Counted from the first letter of the stretch, positions 49,367 to 58,746 are shown. The stretch is 64,000 bases of DNA from Gaiellasilicea sp037720595 (GCA_037720595.1 JBBJLW010000003.1:124001-188000); one strand, 5' to 3'. Notes: a model not told the origin generated them from the sequence alone. Made by a program: numbers and translations.

Positions 49367-50630
49367 CGTCGCCATCGTCGGAGCCGGCTACGTCGGCGTC
49401 CCGCTCGCCCAGGTCTTCGCCGAGGCCGGGCGATCCGTGCTGCTCTTGGACGTCGACGCCGAGCGCGTCGCGATGTTGAACCGGGGCGAGAGCTACATCG
49501 AGGACGTGCCCGCGGCGGTGCTGAAGCGGCTCGTCGACGAGCGCGGACTCCGTGCCTCGACGGACTTCGACGAGCTGCGCGACTGCGATGCGATTCTGAT
49601 CGCGTTGCCGACCCCGCTCTCGAAGCAGCGGGAGCCGGACCTCTCGATCGTGCTCGGCGCGAGCCGCGAGATCGGCCGGCGCCTGCGCAAGGGCCACCTC
49701 GTCGTGCTCGAGTCGACGACGTATCCCGGGACGACGCGCGAGGAGGTGCTGCCGATCCTCGAGGAGGAGAGCGGCCTGCGCGCCGGCGAAGACTTCCACG
49801 TCGCCTTCTCGCCCGAGCGGATCGATCCGGGCCGCACCGACTGGACGACGAAGACGGTGCCGAAGGTCGTCGGCGGGATCAACGAGGCGTCGACCGAGGC
49901 TGCCGCGCAGCTCTACGGCAGCGCGATCGAGAACATCCACCGTGTCTCGTCCCCGGAGGCGGCCGAGCTGACGAAGCTGCTCGAGAACATCTTTCGCTCG
50001 GTCAACATCGCCCTCGTGAACGAGCTCGCGATGCTCTGCGACCGGATGGGAATCGACGTCTGGGAGGTCGTGGACGCTGCCGCGACGAAGCCGTTCGGCT
50101 TCATGCGCTTCGAGCCCGGCCCAGGGCTGGGCGGCCACTGCATCCCGATCGATCCCTTCTACCTCACCTGGAAGGCGCGCGAGTACGACTTCACGACGCG
50201 TTTCATCGAGCTGGCCGGCGAGGTCAACCAGAACATGCCCTACTACTGCCGCTCGGTCGTCTCGCAGGCGTTGAACCACGGGGCGGGCAAGTCGCTGGCA
50301 AGCTCGAAGGTGCTGATGCTCGGCGTCGCCTACAAGGCGGACATCGGCGATCTGCGCGAGTCGCCGGCGCTGAAGCTGATCGAGCTGCTCCAGAATGCCG
50401 GCGCGGACGTCGCCTACCACGACCCGCATGTGCCGGTGCTCGAGGAGCACGGCCTCTCGCTCCGCTCGGCCGCGCTCGACCCCGCTGCCTATGACGCGGT
50501 CGTGATCGTGACCGCGCATTCGGGGATCGACTACGAGCAGCTCGTGGCCGACGCGCAGCTCGTGGTCGACTTCCGCAACGCAACCGGCCGCAACGGCGTG
50601 GCCGACAGCAACAAGATCTGGAAGCTCTAG
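49359..50630 (+). CDS. wbpA: UDP-N-acetyl-hexosamine 6-dehydrogenase (WbpA/WecC-like)
   Basis: 423 residues from GTG 49359, an eight-base overlap with the epimerase gene. NAD motif G-A-G-Y-V-G (8-13), catalytic cysteine in G-L-G-G-H-C-I-P-I-D-P-F, and the S-P-E-R-I-D-P-G-R strand. Oxidises C6 of a UDP-sugar twice to a uronic acid. Followed by a WbpB-like gene, which supports UDP-GlcNAc as substrate. Confidence 0.91.
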   Translation: MTDVAIVGAGYVGVPLAQVFAEAGRSVLLLDVDAERVAMLNRGESYIEDVPAAVLKRLVDERGLRASTDFDELRDCDAILIALPTPLSKQREPDLSIVLGASREIGRRLRKGHLVVLESTTYPGTTREEVLPILEEESGLRAGEDFHVAFSPERIDPGRTDWTTKTVPKVVGGINEASTEAAAQLYGSAIENIHRVSSPEAAELTKLLENIFRSVNIALVNELAMLCDRMGIDVWEVVDAAATKPFGFMRFEPGPGLGGHCIPIDPFYLTWKAREYDFTTRFIELAGEVNQNMPYYCRSVVSQALNHGAGKSLASSKVLMLGVAYKADIGDLRESPALKLIELLQNAGADVAYHDPHVPVLEEHGLSLRSAALDPAAYDAVVIVTAHSGIDYEQLVADAQLVVDFRNATGRNGVADSNKIWKL

Positions 50631-50634
50631 CTTG

Positions 50635-51615
50635 GTGAAGATCGGTCAGGCCGGGCTCGGCTACTGGGGCAAGAACCTCGTCCGCAACTTCGACGACCTC
50701 GCCGAGCTGACCTGGCTGTGCGACGCCTCGGAGGAGCTGCGAGCCCAGTTCGCGCAGCGCCACCCACACGCCCGCAGTACCGGCGACTTCGCGGAGCTGC
50801 TGGCGGATCCCGATCTCGACGCGGTCGTGATCGCGACCCCGGTGCCGACGCACTACGCGCTCGCGAAGCAGGCGCTCGAAGCGGGCAAGCACGTCTTCGT
50901 CGAGAAGCCGCCGGCCATGAAGGAGGCGGAGATGGAGGAGCTCGTCCAGCTGGCGGCGGCGCGCGATCTCGTCCTCATGCCCGGCCACCTCCTGCTCTAC
51001 CACCCTGGCGTGCGCAAGTTGAAGGAGCTCGTCGACACGGGCGAACTCGGCGACATCCTCTGCGTCTACTCGAACCGGCAGAACCTCGGGATCATCCGCC
51101 GCGACGAGAACGCGCTCTGGTCGCTCGGCGTCCACGACCTCTCCGTGATCCTCTATCTCGTCGGGGAGGAGCCGGAGGAGGCGGTCGCGAACGGCAACGC
51201 CTTCCTCAACCCCGGCGTCGAGGACGTCGTCTTCTGCTATCTCCGCTTCCCCTCCGGGAAGATCGCCCACATGCACCTCTCCTGGCTCGACCCGCACAAG
51301 ATGCGCAAGCTGACCGTGGTCGGAAACGAGAAAATGGCCGTCTTCGACGACATGGAGCTCGAGCGCAAGGTGACGATCTACGAGAAGGCGCCGTGGGAGC
51401 CGGCGGGCACCTATGGCGAGTGGCGCACGCGCACCGGTGACATCTTCAGCCCGAAGATCCCGAACGACGAGCCGCTGCGGCTCGAGTGCGAGCACTTCCT
51501 GCGCCTCGTCGAGCAAGGCCCAGGCGACCACCGGGAAGCCCGAGACGGACTCACCGTCGTGCGCGCGCTCGACCGGTTGACGGAGTCCCTGAGAGAGCCG
51601 GCACAGCGTGGCTGA
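50635..51615 (+). CDS. Gfo/Idh/MocA oxidoreductase (WbpB-like 3-dehydrogenase)
   Basis: 326 residues; GTG 50635 (TTG 50632 directly before is an alternative). N-terminal G-L-G-Y-W-G cofactor motif, conserved E-K-P-P-A (about 94-98) and H-D-L-S-V-I-L-Y (about 170-177). By analogy with WbpB it would oxidise C3 of the UDP-uronic acid. Overlaps the acetyltransferase gene by eight bases. Confidence 0.85.
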   Translation: MKIGQAGLGYWGKNLVRNFDDLAELTWLCDASEELRAQFAQRHPHARSTGDFAELLADPDLDAVVIATPVPTHYALAKQALEAGKHVFVEKPPAMKEAEMEELVQLAAARDLVLMPGHLLLYHPGVRKLKELVDTGELGDILCVYSNRQNLGIIRRDENALWSLGVHDLSVILYLVGEEPEEAVANGNAFLNPGVEDVVFCYLRFPSGKIAHMHLSWLDPHKMRKLTVVGNEKMAVFDDMELERKVTIYEKAPWEPAGTYGEWRTRTGDIFSPKIPNDEPLRLECEHFLRLVEQGPGDHREARDGLTVVRALDRLTESLREPAQRG

Positions 51616-52255
51616 GGTTCACCCGACGGCGACGGTCTACCCCGGCACGGTGCTCGGCGAGGGCGTCAAGGTGCTCGAGAACGCGGTCGTCGGCAAGCAG
51701 CCGTCGCTCTCGCCCCGCTCGACCGCGAAGCGCGAGCCGCTGCCGCCCGCGAGCCTCGGCGACGGCACGATCGTCTCGACCGGCGCGATCGTCTTCGCCG
51801 GAACGACGCTCGGCGCGCGGGTGATTGTCGGCGACCAGTCGTGCATTCGCGAGCGGGTGGTGGTGGGTGACGACGTCGTCGTCGGCCGCGGCTCGCTCGT
51901 CGAGAACGACACGACGATCGGGGCGCTGACGAAGATCCAGGCCGAGGCCTACATCACCGCGTACTCGACCCTCGAGGAGAACGTCTTCATTGCCCCGTGC
52001 GTAGTCACCACGAACGACAACTACATGGGGAGGACCGAAAGGCGCCACGCCGAGATGCGCGGTCCGACGATCAGGCGCGGCGCGCGGATCGGCGGCGGCG
52101 CGATCCTCTGTCCCGGGATCGAGATCGGGGAGGAGGCTTTCGTCGGCGCCGGCGCCGTCGTCACGAAAGACGTGCCACCCCGCGCGCTCGTCGTCGGGAA
52201 TCCGGCAAGAGTGCTGCGCGATGTTCTCGACGAGGAGCTGCTCGAGAACCAGTAG
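51608..52255 (+). CDS. Left-handed beta-helix N-acyltransferase (WbpD-like)
   Basis: 215 residues, GTG start. Hexapeptide repeats run from about 8 to 200 (P-G-T-V-L-G-E-G-V, A-R-V-I-V-G-D-Q-S, G-A-R-I-G-G-G-A-I-L, G-A-V-V-T-K-D-V-P-P-R-A). N-D-N-Y-M-G-R near 138-144 marks the active site region of the WbpD/PglD class, which acetylates a 3-amino UDP-sugar. The aminotransferase that would make that amine is absent here. Confidence 0.88.
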   Translation: MAEVHPTATVYPGTVLGEGVKVLENAVVGKQPSLSPRSTAKREPLPPASLGDGTIVSTGAIVFAGTTLGARVIVGDQSCIRERVVVGDDVVVGRGSLVENDTTIGALTKIQAEAYITAYSTLEENVFIAPCVVTTNDNYMGRTERRHAEMRGPTIRRGARIGGGAILCPGIEIGEEAFVGAGAVVTKDVPPRALVVGNPARVLRDVLDEELLENQ

Positions 52256-52265
52256 GCCGGTCGGG

Positions 52266-53900
52266 TCAGGCTTTGACGATCGTCAGCTTGTAGCGACCGC
52301 CGCCGCGCGAGCCGAGCTTCACCTGGACGTAGTACGTGCCTTTCGCCGGGGCTCGATACTCGAGATACTCGCGGGCGCCTGGGCGCGCCGACTGGGCGGC
52401 GATCCGACCCAGCGAGGCCAGATCGTCGATGCTCTTCGCCCCGGGCCGCCAGACGATCAAATTCGTGTCGGTGCCGGCGGGCCCGCGGACGCTCACGTAG
52501 ACCGGCTGCCCGCGGCGCAGCCGGATCGCGTAGACGTCGTTCTGGTCGTCCCAGAAGTCGAGCGTCGCCTGCAGGCGCTGGATCTGACCCCAGACCGGCG
52601 CCGCCTCCGCTCCGAGATCGTCGTTCGGCTCCCGAGCGTCGGCGGGTGGAAGCGAGCCGGCCGCGAGTGATCGGAGCGCCGCGGTGACGTCGAGCCTGCC
52701 CCAGCCCGTGAGCGCGTCGCGCCGGAAGCCGCAGGCTCGACAGCCGGTACCGGCGTTGACGTCGACAGCAGTCCCCGTCAGGAGCGCCGTCACCTGCTCG
52801 GGTCGCAACGATGGCTCGAGCGCGATCAGCTCTGCGGCCGCCGCGGTCACCTGGGGGGCCGCGAACGACGTACCTTCCGCCTCGCGAAACTCCTCGGGGC
52901 CGCAGCTCGAGTAACCCTGTTCTCGGCACTCCTTGAAGGGCGCCGTCAGGGCGCGCGGGAGCGTGGAGAGCAGGCCCTGGCCGGGAGCGGCGAGGTCGTT
53001 GAAGATCCTGTCGCGATTCGAGAACGCCGGCGAGGAGCCGTTGCGCGCGAGCGCGCTGACGCCGAGCACATGCGGCAGCGCTGCTGGATAGCTCGCGTAG
53101 GGCCAGGGCTGCATGGGTGCCGCATCGCCGTTGCCGACAGCCGCCACGACCACGACGCCCGCCCTCGTCGCGTAGGCGAGGGCCGCTTCCTCGAGCGGCG
53201 AGTAGGTGTCGCGGCTCGGATCGCCTGGATCGCGGACGCCGCCGAGGCTCATGTTGATCACGCGTGCGCCTCGGTCGACCGCCCAGCGGATCGCCCGCGC
53301 CTCCGCCTCGACTCCGATCGAGCCGTCGTCCTCAACCACCTTGGCGATCAGGAGCTCGGCGGACGGGGACATCCCGGCGACGCCCTCGCGGTTGTCGACA
53401 GCCGCGCCGATCAGTCCCGCGACGAACGTGCCGTGACCGGTCGAGTCCTCGCGGACAGGCGTGTCGACGAAGCTCCTCATCTCTGCGATCCGATCCCTCA
53501 GCTCGGGGTGACCGGCGTCGATTCCCGAGTCGATCACCGCGACCCGAACGGGAGGCAGAAGCGGCACCGTGGGCCAGAAGTCGAAGGCACGGTTCGTCGT
53601 CAGATGCCATTGCGCGGCCGCGAGTGGGTCGTTCGGCTCGAAGGACAGCCGGCGGGTTCCCAGTCGCTCGACGTAGGTCGCGCCCGGAAGCTCGCGTAGC
53701 TGCGGCGCCTTCTCTCGCTCGACGACGAGGGCGGGCAGCGGCGCGAGGCTCTCTGCTCCAGAGCCGAGTGCGCGCTGGAGGGCGGGGATCGCCGCGGCGG
53801 TCTCGACGCCGATCGCATACCGCGCTGCGATTGCCGGTTGCGGCAGCGTGACCGTGAGCAGCAGCCCCGCGAACGACGTAAGTCCTCGTCGGCGTCTCAT
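52266..53900 (-). CDS. Secreted subtilisin-family serine protease (S8)
   Basis: 544 residues with a signal peptide (about 1-27) and a short propeptide. Catalytic triad: Asp in V-A-V-I-D-S-G-I-D, His in S-T-G-H-G-T-F-V-A-G, Ser in G-T-S-F-A-A-P-Q-V. A C-terminal beta domain (about 440-544) with N-D-V-Y-A-I-R-L resembles pre-peptidase C-terminal domains. ATG 53900 overlaps the stop of the SpoIID-like gene (TGATG), so both are co-translated. Confidence 0.92.
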   Translation of the reverse strand: MRRRRGLTSFAGLLLTVTLPQPAIAARYAIGVETAAAIPALQRALGSGAESLAPLPALVVEREKAPQLRELPGATYVERLGTRRLSFEPNDPLAAAQWHLTTNRAFDFWPTVPLLPPVRVAVIDSGIDAGHPELRDRIAEMRSFVDTPVREDSTGHGTFVAGLIGAAVDNREGVAGMSPSAELLIAKVVEDDGSIGVEAEARAIRWAVDRGARVINMSLGGVRDPGDPSRDTYSPLEEAALAYATRAGVVVVAAVGNGDAAPMQPWPYASYPAALPHVLGVSALARNGSSPAFSNRDRIFNDLAAPGQGLLSTLPRALTAPFKECREQGYSSCGPEEFREAEGTSFAAPQVTAAAAELIALEPSLRPEQVTALLTGTAVDVNAGTGCRACGFRRDALTGWGRLDVTAALRSLAAGSLPPADAREPNDDLGAEAAPVWGQIQRLQATLDFWDDQNDVYAIRLRRGQPVYVSVRGPAGTDTNLIVWRPGAKSIDDLASLGRIAAQSARPGAREYLEYRAPAKGTYYVQVKLGSRGGGRYKLTIVKA

Positions 53901-55525
53901 CACTCGATTCGGAGCTGCCGGCTCAGCCCTTCGGCGAATCCGGCCATTGGTGCGATCCGCACACGGTAGGTGCCCGGGTCGAGATCGGCGTCCGCCCGGA
54001 ATGCACCGAGGTCGTCGAGCACGGCCACCCCGGCGGGGAGCCAGTCGTCGCCGTCCAGGAGCTGAATCTGGATCGTCGCGCCGGGGCTTGCCGGAGTCAC
54101 CGTCCCTTCGAGGCCGCCTGCCGGCGACGAGACCTTGACGAGCGGCGCTACCGGCACCCGCAGAACCGGCCCGGCAACCGAACCGGCGGAGAGCCGGAAG
54201 CTCGCTGGGGCACGCAGGCTGGTCTTGAAGTCGATCGCGCCGCCGGCCGGCCGTGCGGCCACCTGAGTCCAGACGCCGTCCACGCGCTGGGCCAGCACGG
54301 CGTTCTTCGCGCCTTTCGCGTCGGCTCGCAGCGTCACGCCACCGCCATGGACGACGGAACCGGCCGGGCGCGTGAGCGACAGCGATACGACCGCGGTGAT
54401 CCAGGTCGAGCGCAGTCCGAGTCCGGTACGAAAACTGCCGGCGGTCACTGTCTTCGTGCCGTTGGTAGTCGCGAACGCGGCGCTGCGCACCCGCCCGGAC
54501 GAGCTCCGGACGAGCTGGAGGCCGAGCACAGGACTCGCGATCCCGAGACCCTTGCGGATCGTGGTGTCCCCTATCGGTGTCGGGCCCCAGCGGTTGAGTG
54601 GCGAGAGGTCGCTGTGTGGGTCGGGGACGGCGACGAGGTACGGCACGTCCGTTCCGAAGGCCTCGGCCGCCGAGACCGTGCGCCCGCCGGAGGTGGAGTG
54701 GAAGAGCGCGTCGACGGGCTTGCCCTCGTAGAGCAGGACGCGCCCGGCGGTTGCTTCGATCGCCGCGGTGGCGCGCGGGTCCTCCCCGGCGATCGCTCCG
54801 TAGACCTGGCTGCGCACGTCCGCGTAGAGGTCGAACGACTTGCCGGCGACGCGGTGTGCGAGCGCGTAGGAGCGGGCGGCGACCGCCTGGGCCTTCAACG
54901 CCTCCGCGGGCCAGGCTGCCGGCATCTCGCGCGGAACCACCCCGGCAAGGTAGTTCTCGAGCCCGACCACGTTGATCGCGTTCAGCTTGCCCGCAGCGAC
55001 GACGATCTCGATCCGGCCGCGGTACGCCGTTCCTCGCCCAACCGGGCCGAGCTCGAGCGGCGAGCGCCCGGGGAGAAGGACGATCGGGCCCACGAGCGGT
55101 GTCGGTACGCCGTTCAAAATCGGAACCAGCTTCGGCTCGAGCTCGAGCGCCCCGGCGGAAACCGCGGTCGTCTTGCCGAGCGCGTTGCGGACGCGGAAGG
55201 GCGTCTTCGAAGAGACGGTGAGGGCCGGCTTCGATTCGGCGACGAGCACGCGCACTTGCGCCACCGGCGCAGGACCGAGCACCGTGCCTGGATAGAAATG
55301 GCCGAGGATCTCCTCGTGCGTTCGGCCCTCGTTCGCGAACCCGAGCGCCCCGTACTGGCTCATCCCGACACCGTGTCCCCAACCCCGGCCGCTGAGGAGG
55401 AACGTCGTCGCGGTGATGGACGGTGGCGTAGCGCTCGCGGGGACGCCCGCGCCGACAGACGCGGTGAGCGCGAGCGCTCCTCCGACGAGCAGTGATGCGA
55501 TGAGAGCAGAAAGCGCGCGCCGCAT
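53900..55525 (-). CDS. SpoIID/LytB-domain secreted protein
   Basis: 541 residues, signal peptide (about 1-33). SpoIID elements: G-R-G-W-G-H-G-V-G-M-S-Q-Y-G-A (about 49-63), L-E-N-Y-L-A-G-V-V-P-R-E-M-P-A (about 190-204), A-L-K-A-Q-A-V-A-A-R-S-Y-A and F-H-S-T-S-G-G. In sporulating firmicutes this family cleaves peptidoglycan glycan strands lacking peptides; in actinobacteria the role is wall remodelling or unknown. The last 190 residues are beta-rich, immunoglobulin-like. Confidence 0.88.
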   Translation of the reverse strand: MRRALSALIASLLVGGALALTASVGAGVPASATPPSITATTFLLSGRGWGHGVGMSQYGALGFANEGRTHEEILGHFYPGTVLGPAPVAQVRVLVAESKPALTVSSKTPFRVRNALGKTTAVSAGALELEPKLVPILNGVPTPLVGPIVLLPGRSPLELGPVGRGTAYRGRIEIVVAAGKLNAINVVGLENYLAGVVPREMPAAWPAEALKAQAVAARSYALAHRVAGKSFDLYADVRSQVYGAIAGEDPRATAAIEATAGRVLLYEGKPVDALFHSTSGGRTVSAAEAFGTDVPYLVAVPDPHSDLSPLNRWGPTPIGDTTIRKGLGIASPVLGLQLVRSSSGRVRSAAFATTNGTKTVTAGSFRTGLGLRSTWITAVVSLSLTRPAGSVVHGGGVTLRADAKGAKNAVLAQRVDGVWTQVAARPAGGAIDFKTSLRAPASFRLSAGSVAGPVLRVPVAPLVKVSSPAGGLEGTVTPASPGATIQIQLLDGDDWLPAGVAVLDDLGAFRADADLDPGTYRVRIAPMAGFAEGLSRQLRIE

Positions 55526-55655
55526 GGTTTCCCTCCGCGATTGAGGCTAGCGCAAGGCATCTGCGCCTCCCGCCTTCTTTACCGAACCTTCAACTCGTCC
55601 TCTGTGCCTCGGCATCGGCGTTTTCCTCCCAGAGCGTGAGGGCACCCCAGCAACG
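55526..55655. promoter_or_regulatory. Divergent promoter region
   Basis: 130 bases between the SpoIID-like gene (minus) and the kinase gene (plus). No clear boxes or repeats recognised. Confidence 0.3.
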
Positions 55656-57095
55656 ATGACCGAGATCCTCCCAGCGCGTTATAGGCATCCCGAGCGGATC
55701 GCGCGAGGCGGGATGGGCGAGATCTATCGCACCGAGGACGGGGTACTCGGCCGGGTCGTCGCCGTGAAGGTGTTGGCGGAGCGCTTCGCCGACGAGGAAG
55801 GAATCCGGCGGCGCTTCACGCACGAGGCGCTCGCCGCCGCACGGCTCTCGAACGCGCCGAACACCGTCACGATCTTCGACGTCGGCGAGCACGAAGGGCG
55901 GCCGTACATCGTGATGGAGTACCTGCCCGGCGGATCCCTGGCGGATCGGATCCGGGCTGAGGGAGTGCAGCCGCCGGGACGGGCGCTCGCGTGGTTGAGA
56001 CAGACGGCGGCCGCGCTCGACGCAGCTCATGCTGCCGGAATCGTCCATCGCGACGTGAAGCCCGCCAATCTCCTCCTGAACGACGAGGGCAATGTGCGCG
56101 TCGCCGATTTCGGAATCGCGAGCGCGGTCGGCCTCGACTCGTTCACCGCCGCCGGGACGGTGCTCGGCACGGCCGGCTACCTCGCTCCCGAACAGGCTCG
56201 CGGCGAGCGGACGACCCCCGCCAGCGACCGCTACGCGCTCGCTGTCGTTGCGTTCGAGCTGCTGACCGGGACGCGACCTTTCGAAATGGACTCCCCGACG
56301 GCCGAGGCCTCGGCGCACGTCCACGGCCCGATCCCGAAGGCCTCAGACCGAAATCCGGAGTTGCCATCGCAGGTCGACGACGTACTCGCGCACGGCCTCG
56401 CGAAAGAGCCGGAGCAGCGATTTGCGGCCTGCGCCGACCTCGTCCACGCCCTGCGCGAGGCACTCGATGCCGATGCGGGGCGGACGATGGTCGCGGCGCC
56501 CGTAGCCGTCCTCGAGAACGCACGCAGCCGAAGTCGACTCCCGCTGCTCGCAGGGGCCGTGGTCGCGCTCGCTCTCGGTGGGGTGGCTCTCGCCGCGGTG
56601 CTCGGTGATGACGACCCTGTCGCGAGGACGGTCGACTCCGGCCCGCGCACCGTCAAGGAGACGGTGACGCTGGATGGCACCACCGTCGTCGAGACAGTCA
56701 CGACGGCCGCGGAGCCGGAGCCCGAGCCGGAGCCGGAGCCCGAGCCGGAACCCGAGCCTGAGCCGACGACGCAGCCGCCGCCGAGCGAGCCGGCGCCGAC
56801 GACGCCCTCCGGCGACCCGGCGTCGTTGAACGACCAGGGCTTCGCGCTCATGCAGGCGGGCGACTACGAGAGCGCCCTGCCGTTGCTCGAGCAGTCGGTC
56901 GCAGGACTCTCGGGCTCGGGCAGCACGACCGAGGCGTACGCGAGCTACAACCTCGCGTTCACGCGACTCGCACTCGGGAACTGCGACGGCGTGCTCGAGT
57001 TGCTCGATCGCTCCGAAGCGGTACAGGGCGAGCGGAAGGAGATCACCCGGCTGCGCAGGGAGGCCGAACGGAGCTGTGACGGAGGCGACGGTTAG
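55656..57095 (+). CDS. Membrane Ser/Thr protein kinase with E-P repeat stalk and TPR-like end
   Basis: 479 residues. Kinase: A-R-G-G-M-G loop (17-22), V-A-V-K (Lys36), H-R-D-V-K-P-A-N and D-F-G-I-A all present. One membrane helix (about 292-313), then an extracellular stalk containing a run of nine E-P repeats (about 350-368) and a terminal TPR-like segment with A-L-M-Q-A-G-D-Y-E-S-A-L. Stop overlaps the convergent rmlB stop by four bases. Confidence 0.88.
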   Translation: MTEILPARYRHPERIARGGMGEIYRTEDGVLGRVVAVKVLAERFADEEGIRRRFTHEALAAARLSNAPNTVTIFDVGEHEGRPYIVMEYLPGGSLADRIRAEGVQPPGRALAWLRQTAAALDAAHAAGIVHRDVKPANLLLNDEGNVRVADFGIASAVGLDSFTAAGTVLGTAGYLAPEQARGERTTPASDRYALAVVAFELLTGTRPFEMDSPTAEASAHVHGPIPKASDRNPELPSQVDDVLAHGLAKEPEQRFAACADLVHALREALDADAGRTMVAAPVAVLENARSRSRLPLLAGAVVALALGGVALAAVLGDDDPVARTVDSGPRTVKETVTLDGTTVVETVTTAAEPEPEPEPEPEPEPEPEPTTQPPPSEPAPTTPSGDPASLNDQGFALMQAGDYESALPLLEQSVAGLSGSGSTTEAYASYNLAFTRLALGNCDGVLELLDRSEAVQGERKEITRLRREAERSCDGGDG

Positions 57096-58099
57096 CTGCG
57101 GACAGCCCAGGCCGACTCGACGATCGGGGCGCGGCCCTTCATCGACTCCCACCACTCGCGATGGGTCTCGTACCAACGTACGGTCTGCTCGAGTCCTGCC
57201 TCGAACTCGATCGACGGCTTCCAGCCGAGCTCGGAGCGGAGCTTCGTCGAGTCGAGGAGGTAGCGACGATCGTGACCCGGTCGATCGGGCACGATCGTCT
57301 TCAGGCTCTCGGGCTTCCCGGTCAGCCGCAGCACCAGCTCCGCGATCTCGCCGATGCTCTTCTCCACTCCGGAGCCGACGTTGTACGTCTCGCCGATTCG
57401 TCCGCGGTCGAGCACGAGCTCGATCGCACGGCAGTGGTCGAGCACGTGCAGCCACTCGCGCTTGTTCGCCGTCGACTCGTACATCGGCAGCCCCACGTCG
57501 TCGAGAGCGTTGGTGACGAAGAGCGGAATCACCTTCTCGGGGAACTGGAACGGGCCGTAATTGTTCGAGCAGTTCGTGATCGTCACGGGTAGGCCATAGG
57601 TCTCGCTGTACGCGCGGACTGCGTGATCGGCTCCGGCCTTCGACGCGTTGTACGGCGTGCGCGGGCGGTACGGCGTCTCTTCCGTGAAGACGTCGTCGCT
57701 GTCGAGCGCGAGATCGCCGTACACCTCGCATGTCGACACGTGATGAAAGCGCTCGATGCCGTGCTGCCTCGCAGCCTCGAGCAGCGTCTGCGTTCCGAGC
57801 ACGTTCGTCCGGAAGAACAGCGTCGGATCGAGTACGGCCAGGCTGTTGTGCGACTCGGCGGCGAAGTTCACGATCGTGTCGATCTCGTGAGTCCGCAGCG
57901 TCGCGGCTCCAAGCTCGGCGTCGCCGATGTCCCCTTGCACGAAGTCGACTCGGTCGCCCAGATCCTCGAGGTTCCGACGATCGCCTGCGTACGTGAGCAG
58001 GTCGTAGACGACGACGCGATCCTCGGGATGGTTCTCGCACCAGTAGCGAGCAAAGTTGGAGCCGATGAAGCCGGCCCCGCCGGTGACGAGCACGCGCAT
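57092..58099 (-). CDS. rmlB: dTDP-glucose 4,6-dehydratase
   Basis: 335 residues. Extended SDR with G-G-A-G-F-I-G (7-13), S-T-C-E-V-Y-G (family has T-D-E-V-Y-G; here Cys replaces the usual Asp of the T-D-E triad), Y-N-A-S-K-A-G-A-D-H and T-N-C-S-N-N-Y-G-P. Second step of dTDP-L-rhamnose synthesis. 131 bases downstream of the SRPBCC gene; the gap contains G/C hairpins. Confidence 0.93.
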   Translation of the reverse strand: MRVLVTGGAGFIGSNFARYWCENHPEDRVVVYDLLTYAGDRRNLEDLGDRVDFVQGDIGDAELGAATLRTHEIDTIVNFAAESHNSLAVLDPTLFFRTNVLGTQTLLEAARQHGIERFHHVSTCEVYGDLALDSDDVFTEETPYRPRTPYNASKAGADHAVRAYSETYGLPVTITNCSNNYGPFQFPEKVIPLFVTNALDDVGLPMYESTANKREWLHVLDHCRAIELVLDRGRIGETYNVGSGVEKSIGEIAELVLRLTGKPESLKTIVPDRPGHDRRYLLDSTKLRSELGWKPSIEFEAGLEQTVRWYETHREWWESMKGRAPIVESAWAVRS

Positions 58100-58184
58100 T
58101 GCCGCAGCGTATCGCCTGATCGATGTTGCGAAGCTGGCCCAGATCCGGCACACGCGCGTTGCAACTCGACCGTTAGCGTTCCGA

Positions 58185-58213
58185 GTGGGGGCCTCGCTCC
58201 CCCGTTGGGGGCC
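58185..58213. other. G/C-run hairpins between SRPBCC gene and rmlB
   Basis: Runs of five G and five C (about 58187-58191, 58199-58203, 58207-58211) can form two mutually exclusive hairpins; possible attenuator or partial terminator before rmlB. Confidence 0.3.
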
Positions 58214-58230
58214 CGTGGACCGAAGCGCCC

Positions 58231-58746
58231 TTATTCGCAGACGAGCAGCTTCGCCCCGAGCAGGCGCGCGAGCCCACGACCGCCGTTCCGCATCACCTGG
58301 TCGTGGCTCCAGTGGAAGACCGGCCGCCCGATCGGTGCGACGGCGTTCATCCAGGGGACGGTCGTCTCCACGTTCCATTCGTACGTCACCGCGGTGCCGT
58401 CGCCCACCCACAGCCGCCACCGCCCGGTGCCGCGAAGCTGGCCGTCCGCCTCGCCCTCGAGCAGGTGCGGACGCTCGATGCGAGTCGTGCGCATCCAAAA
58501 CTCGATGTCATAGGGCAGTCGGCTCCGCCAGACGTAGCGATGAATCGAGCCGACCCCGTCGCCGCCGCCATTGCCGAGTCCGCTGTCGACCCTCTGGGCC
58601 ACCTTGACTCCCGGCCACCACTCCGGCCACCGCTCGGTTGCGTGGATTGCCTCCCACACATCCTCGATCGAGGCGTCGAGCGCCCATGTGGTCAAGAAGG
58701 AGTAGCGCGCCAGCGAGCGATCTCCTACGCCAACCGGTCGAGACAC
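58231..58746 (-). CDS. SRPBCC (polyketide cyclase-like) protein
   Basis: 171 residues, GTG start overlapping rmlD by 22 bases. START-like fold pattern: A-S-I-E-D-V-W-E-A-I-H-A-T-E-R-W-P-E-W-W-P-G-V (about 25-47) and a C-terminal H-D-Q-V-M-R-N-G-G-R-G-L-A helix. Binds a hydrophobic ligand in other families; why it sits among rhamnose genes is unknown. Confidence 0.78.
   Translation of the reverse strand: MSRPVGVGDRSLARYSFLTTWALDASIEDVWEAIHATERWPEWWPGVKVAQRVDSGLGNGGGDGVGSIHRYVWRSRLPYDIEFWMRTTRIERPHLLEGEADGQLRGTGRWRLWVGDGTAVTYEWNVETTVPWMNAVAPIGRPVFHWSHDQVMRNGGRGLARLLGAKLLVCE

Noticed and set aside
49101..50519. 472-residue minus-strand frame opposite the UDP-sugar dehydrogenase
   Set aside because: Antisense shadow; the plus-strand gene has all its motifs.
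56718..56765. Short tandem DNA repeat that might look like a CRISPR or VNTR
   Set aside because: It encodes the Glu-Pro stalk of a kinase; no spacers and no cas genes.
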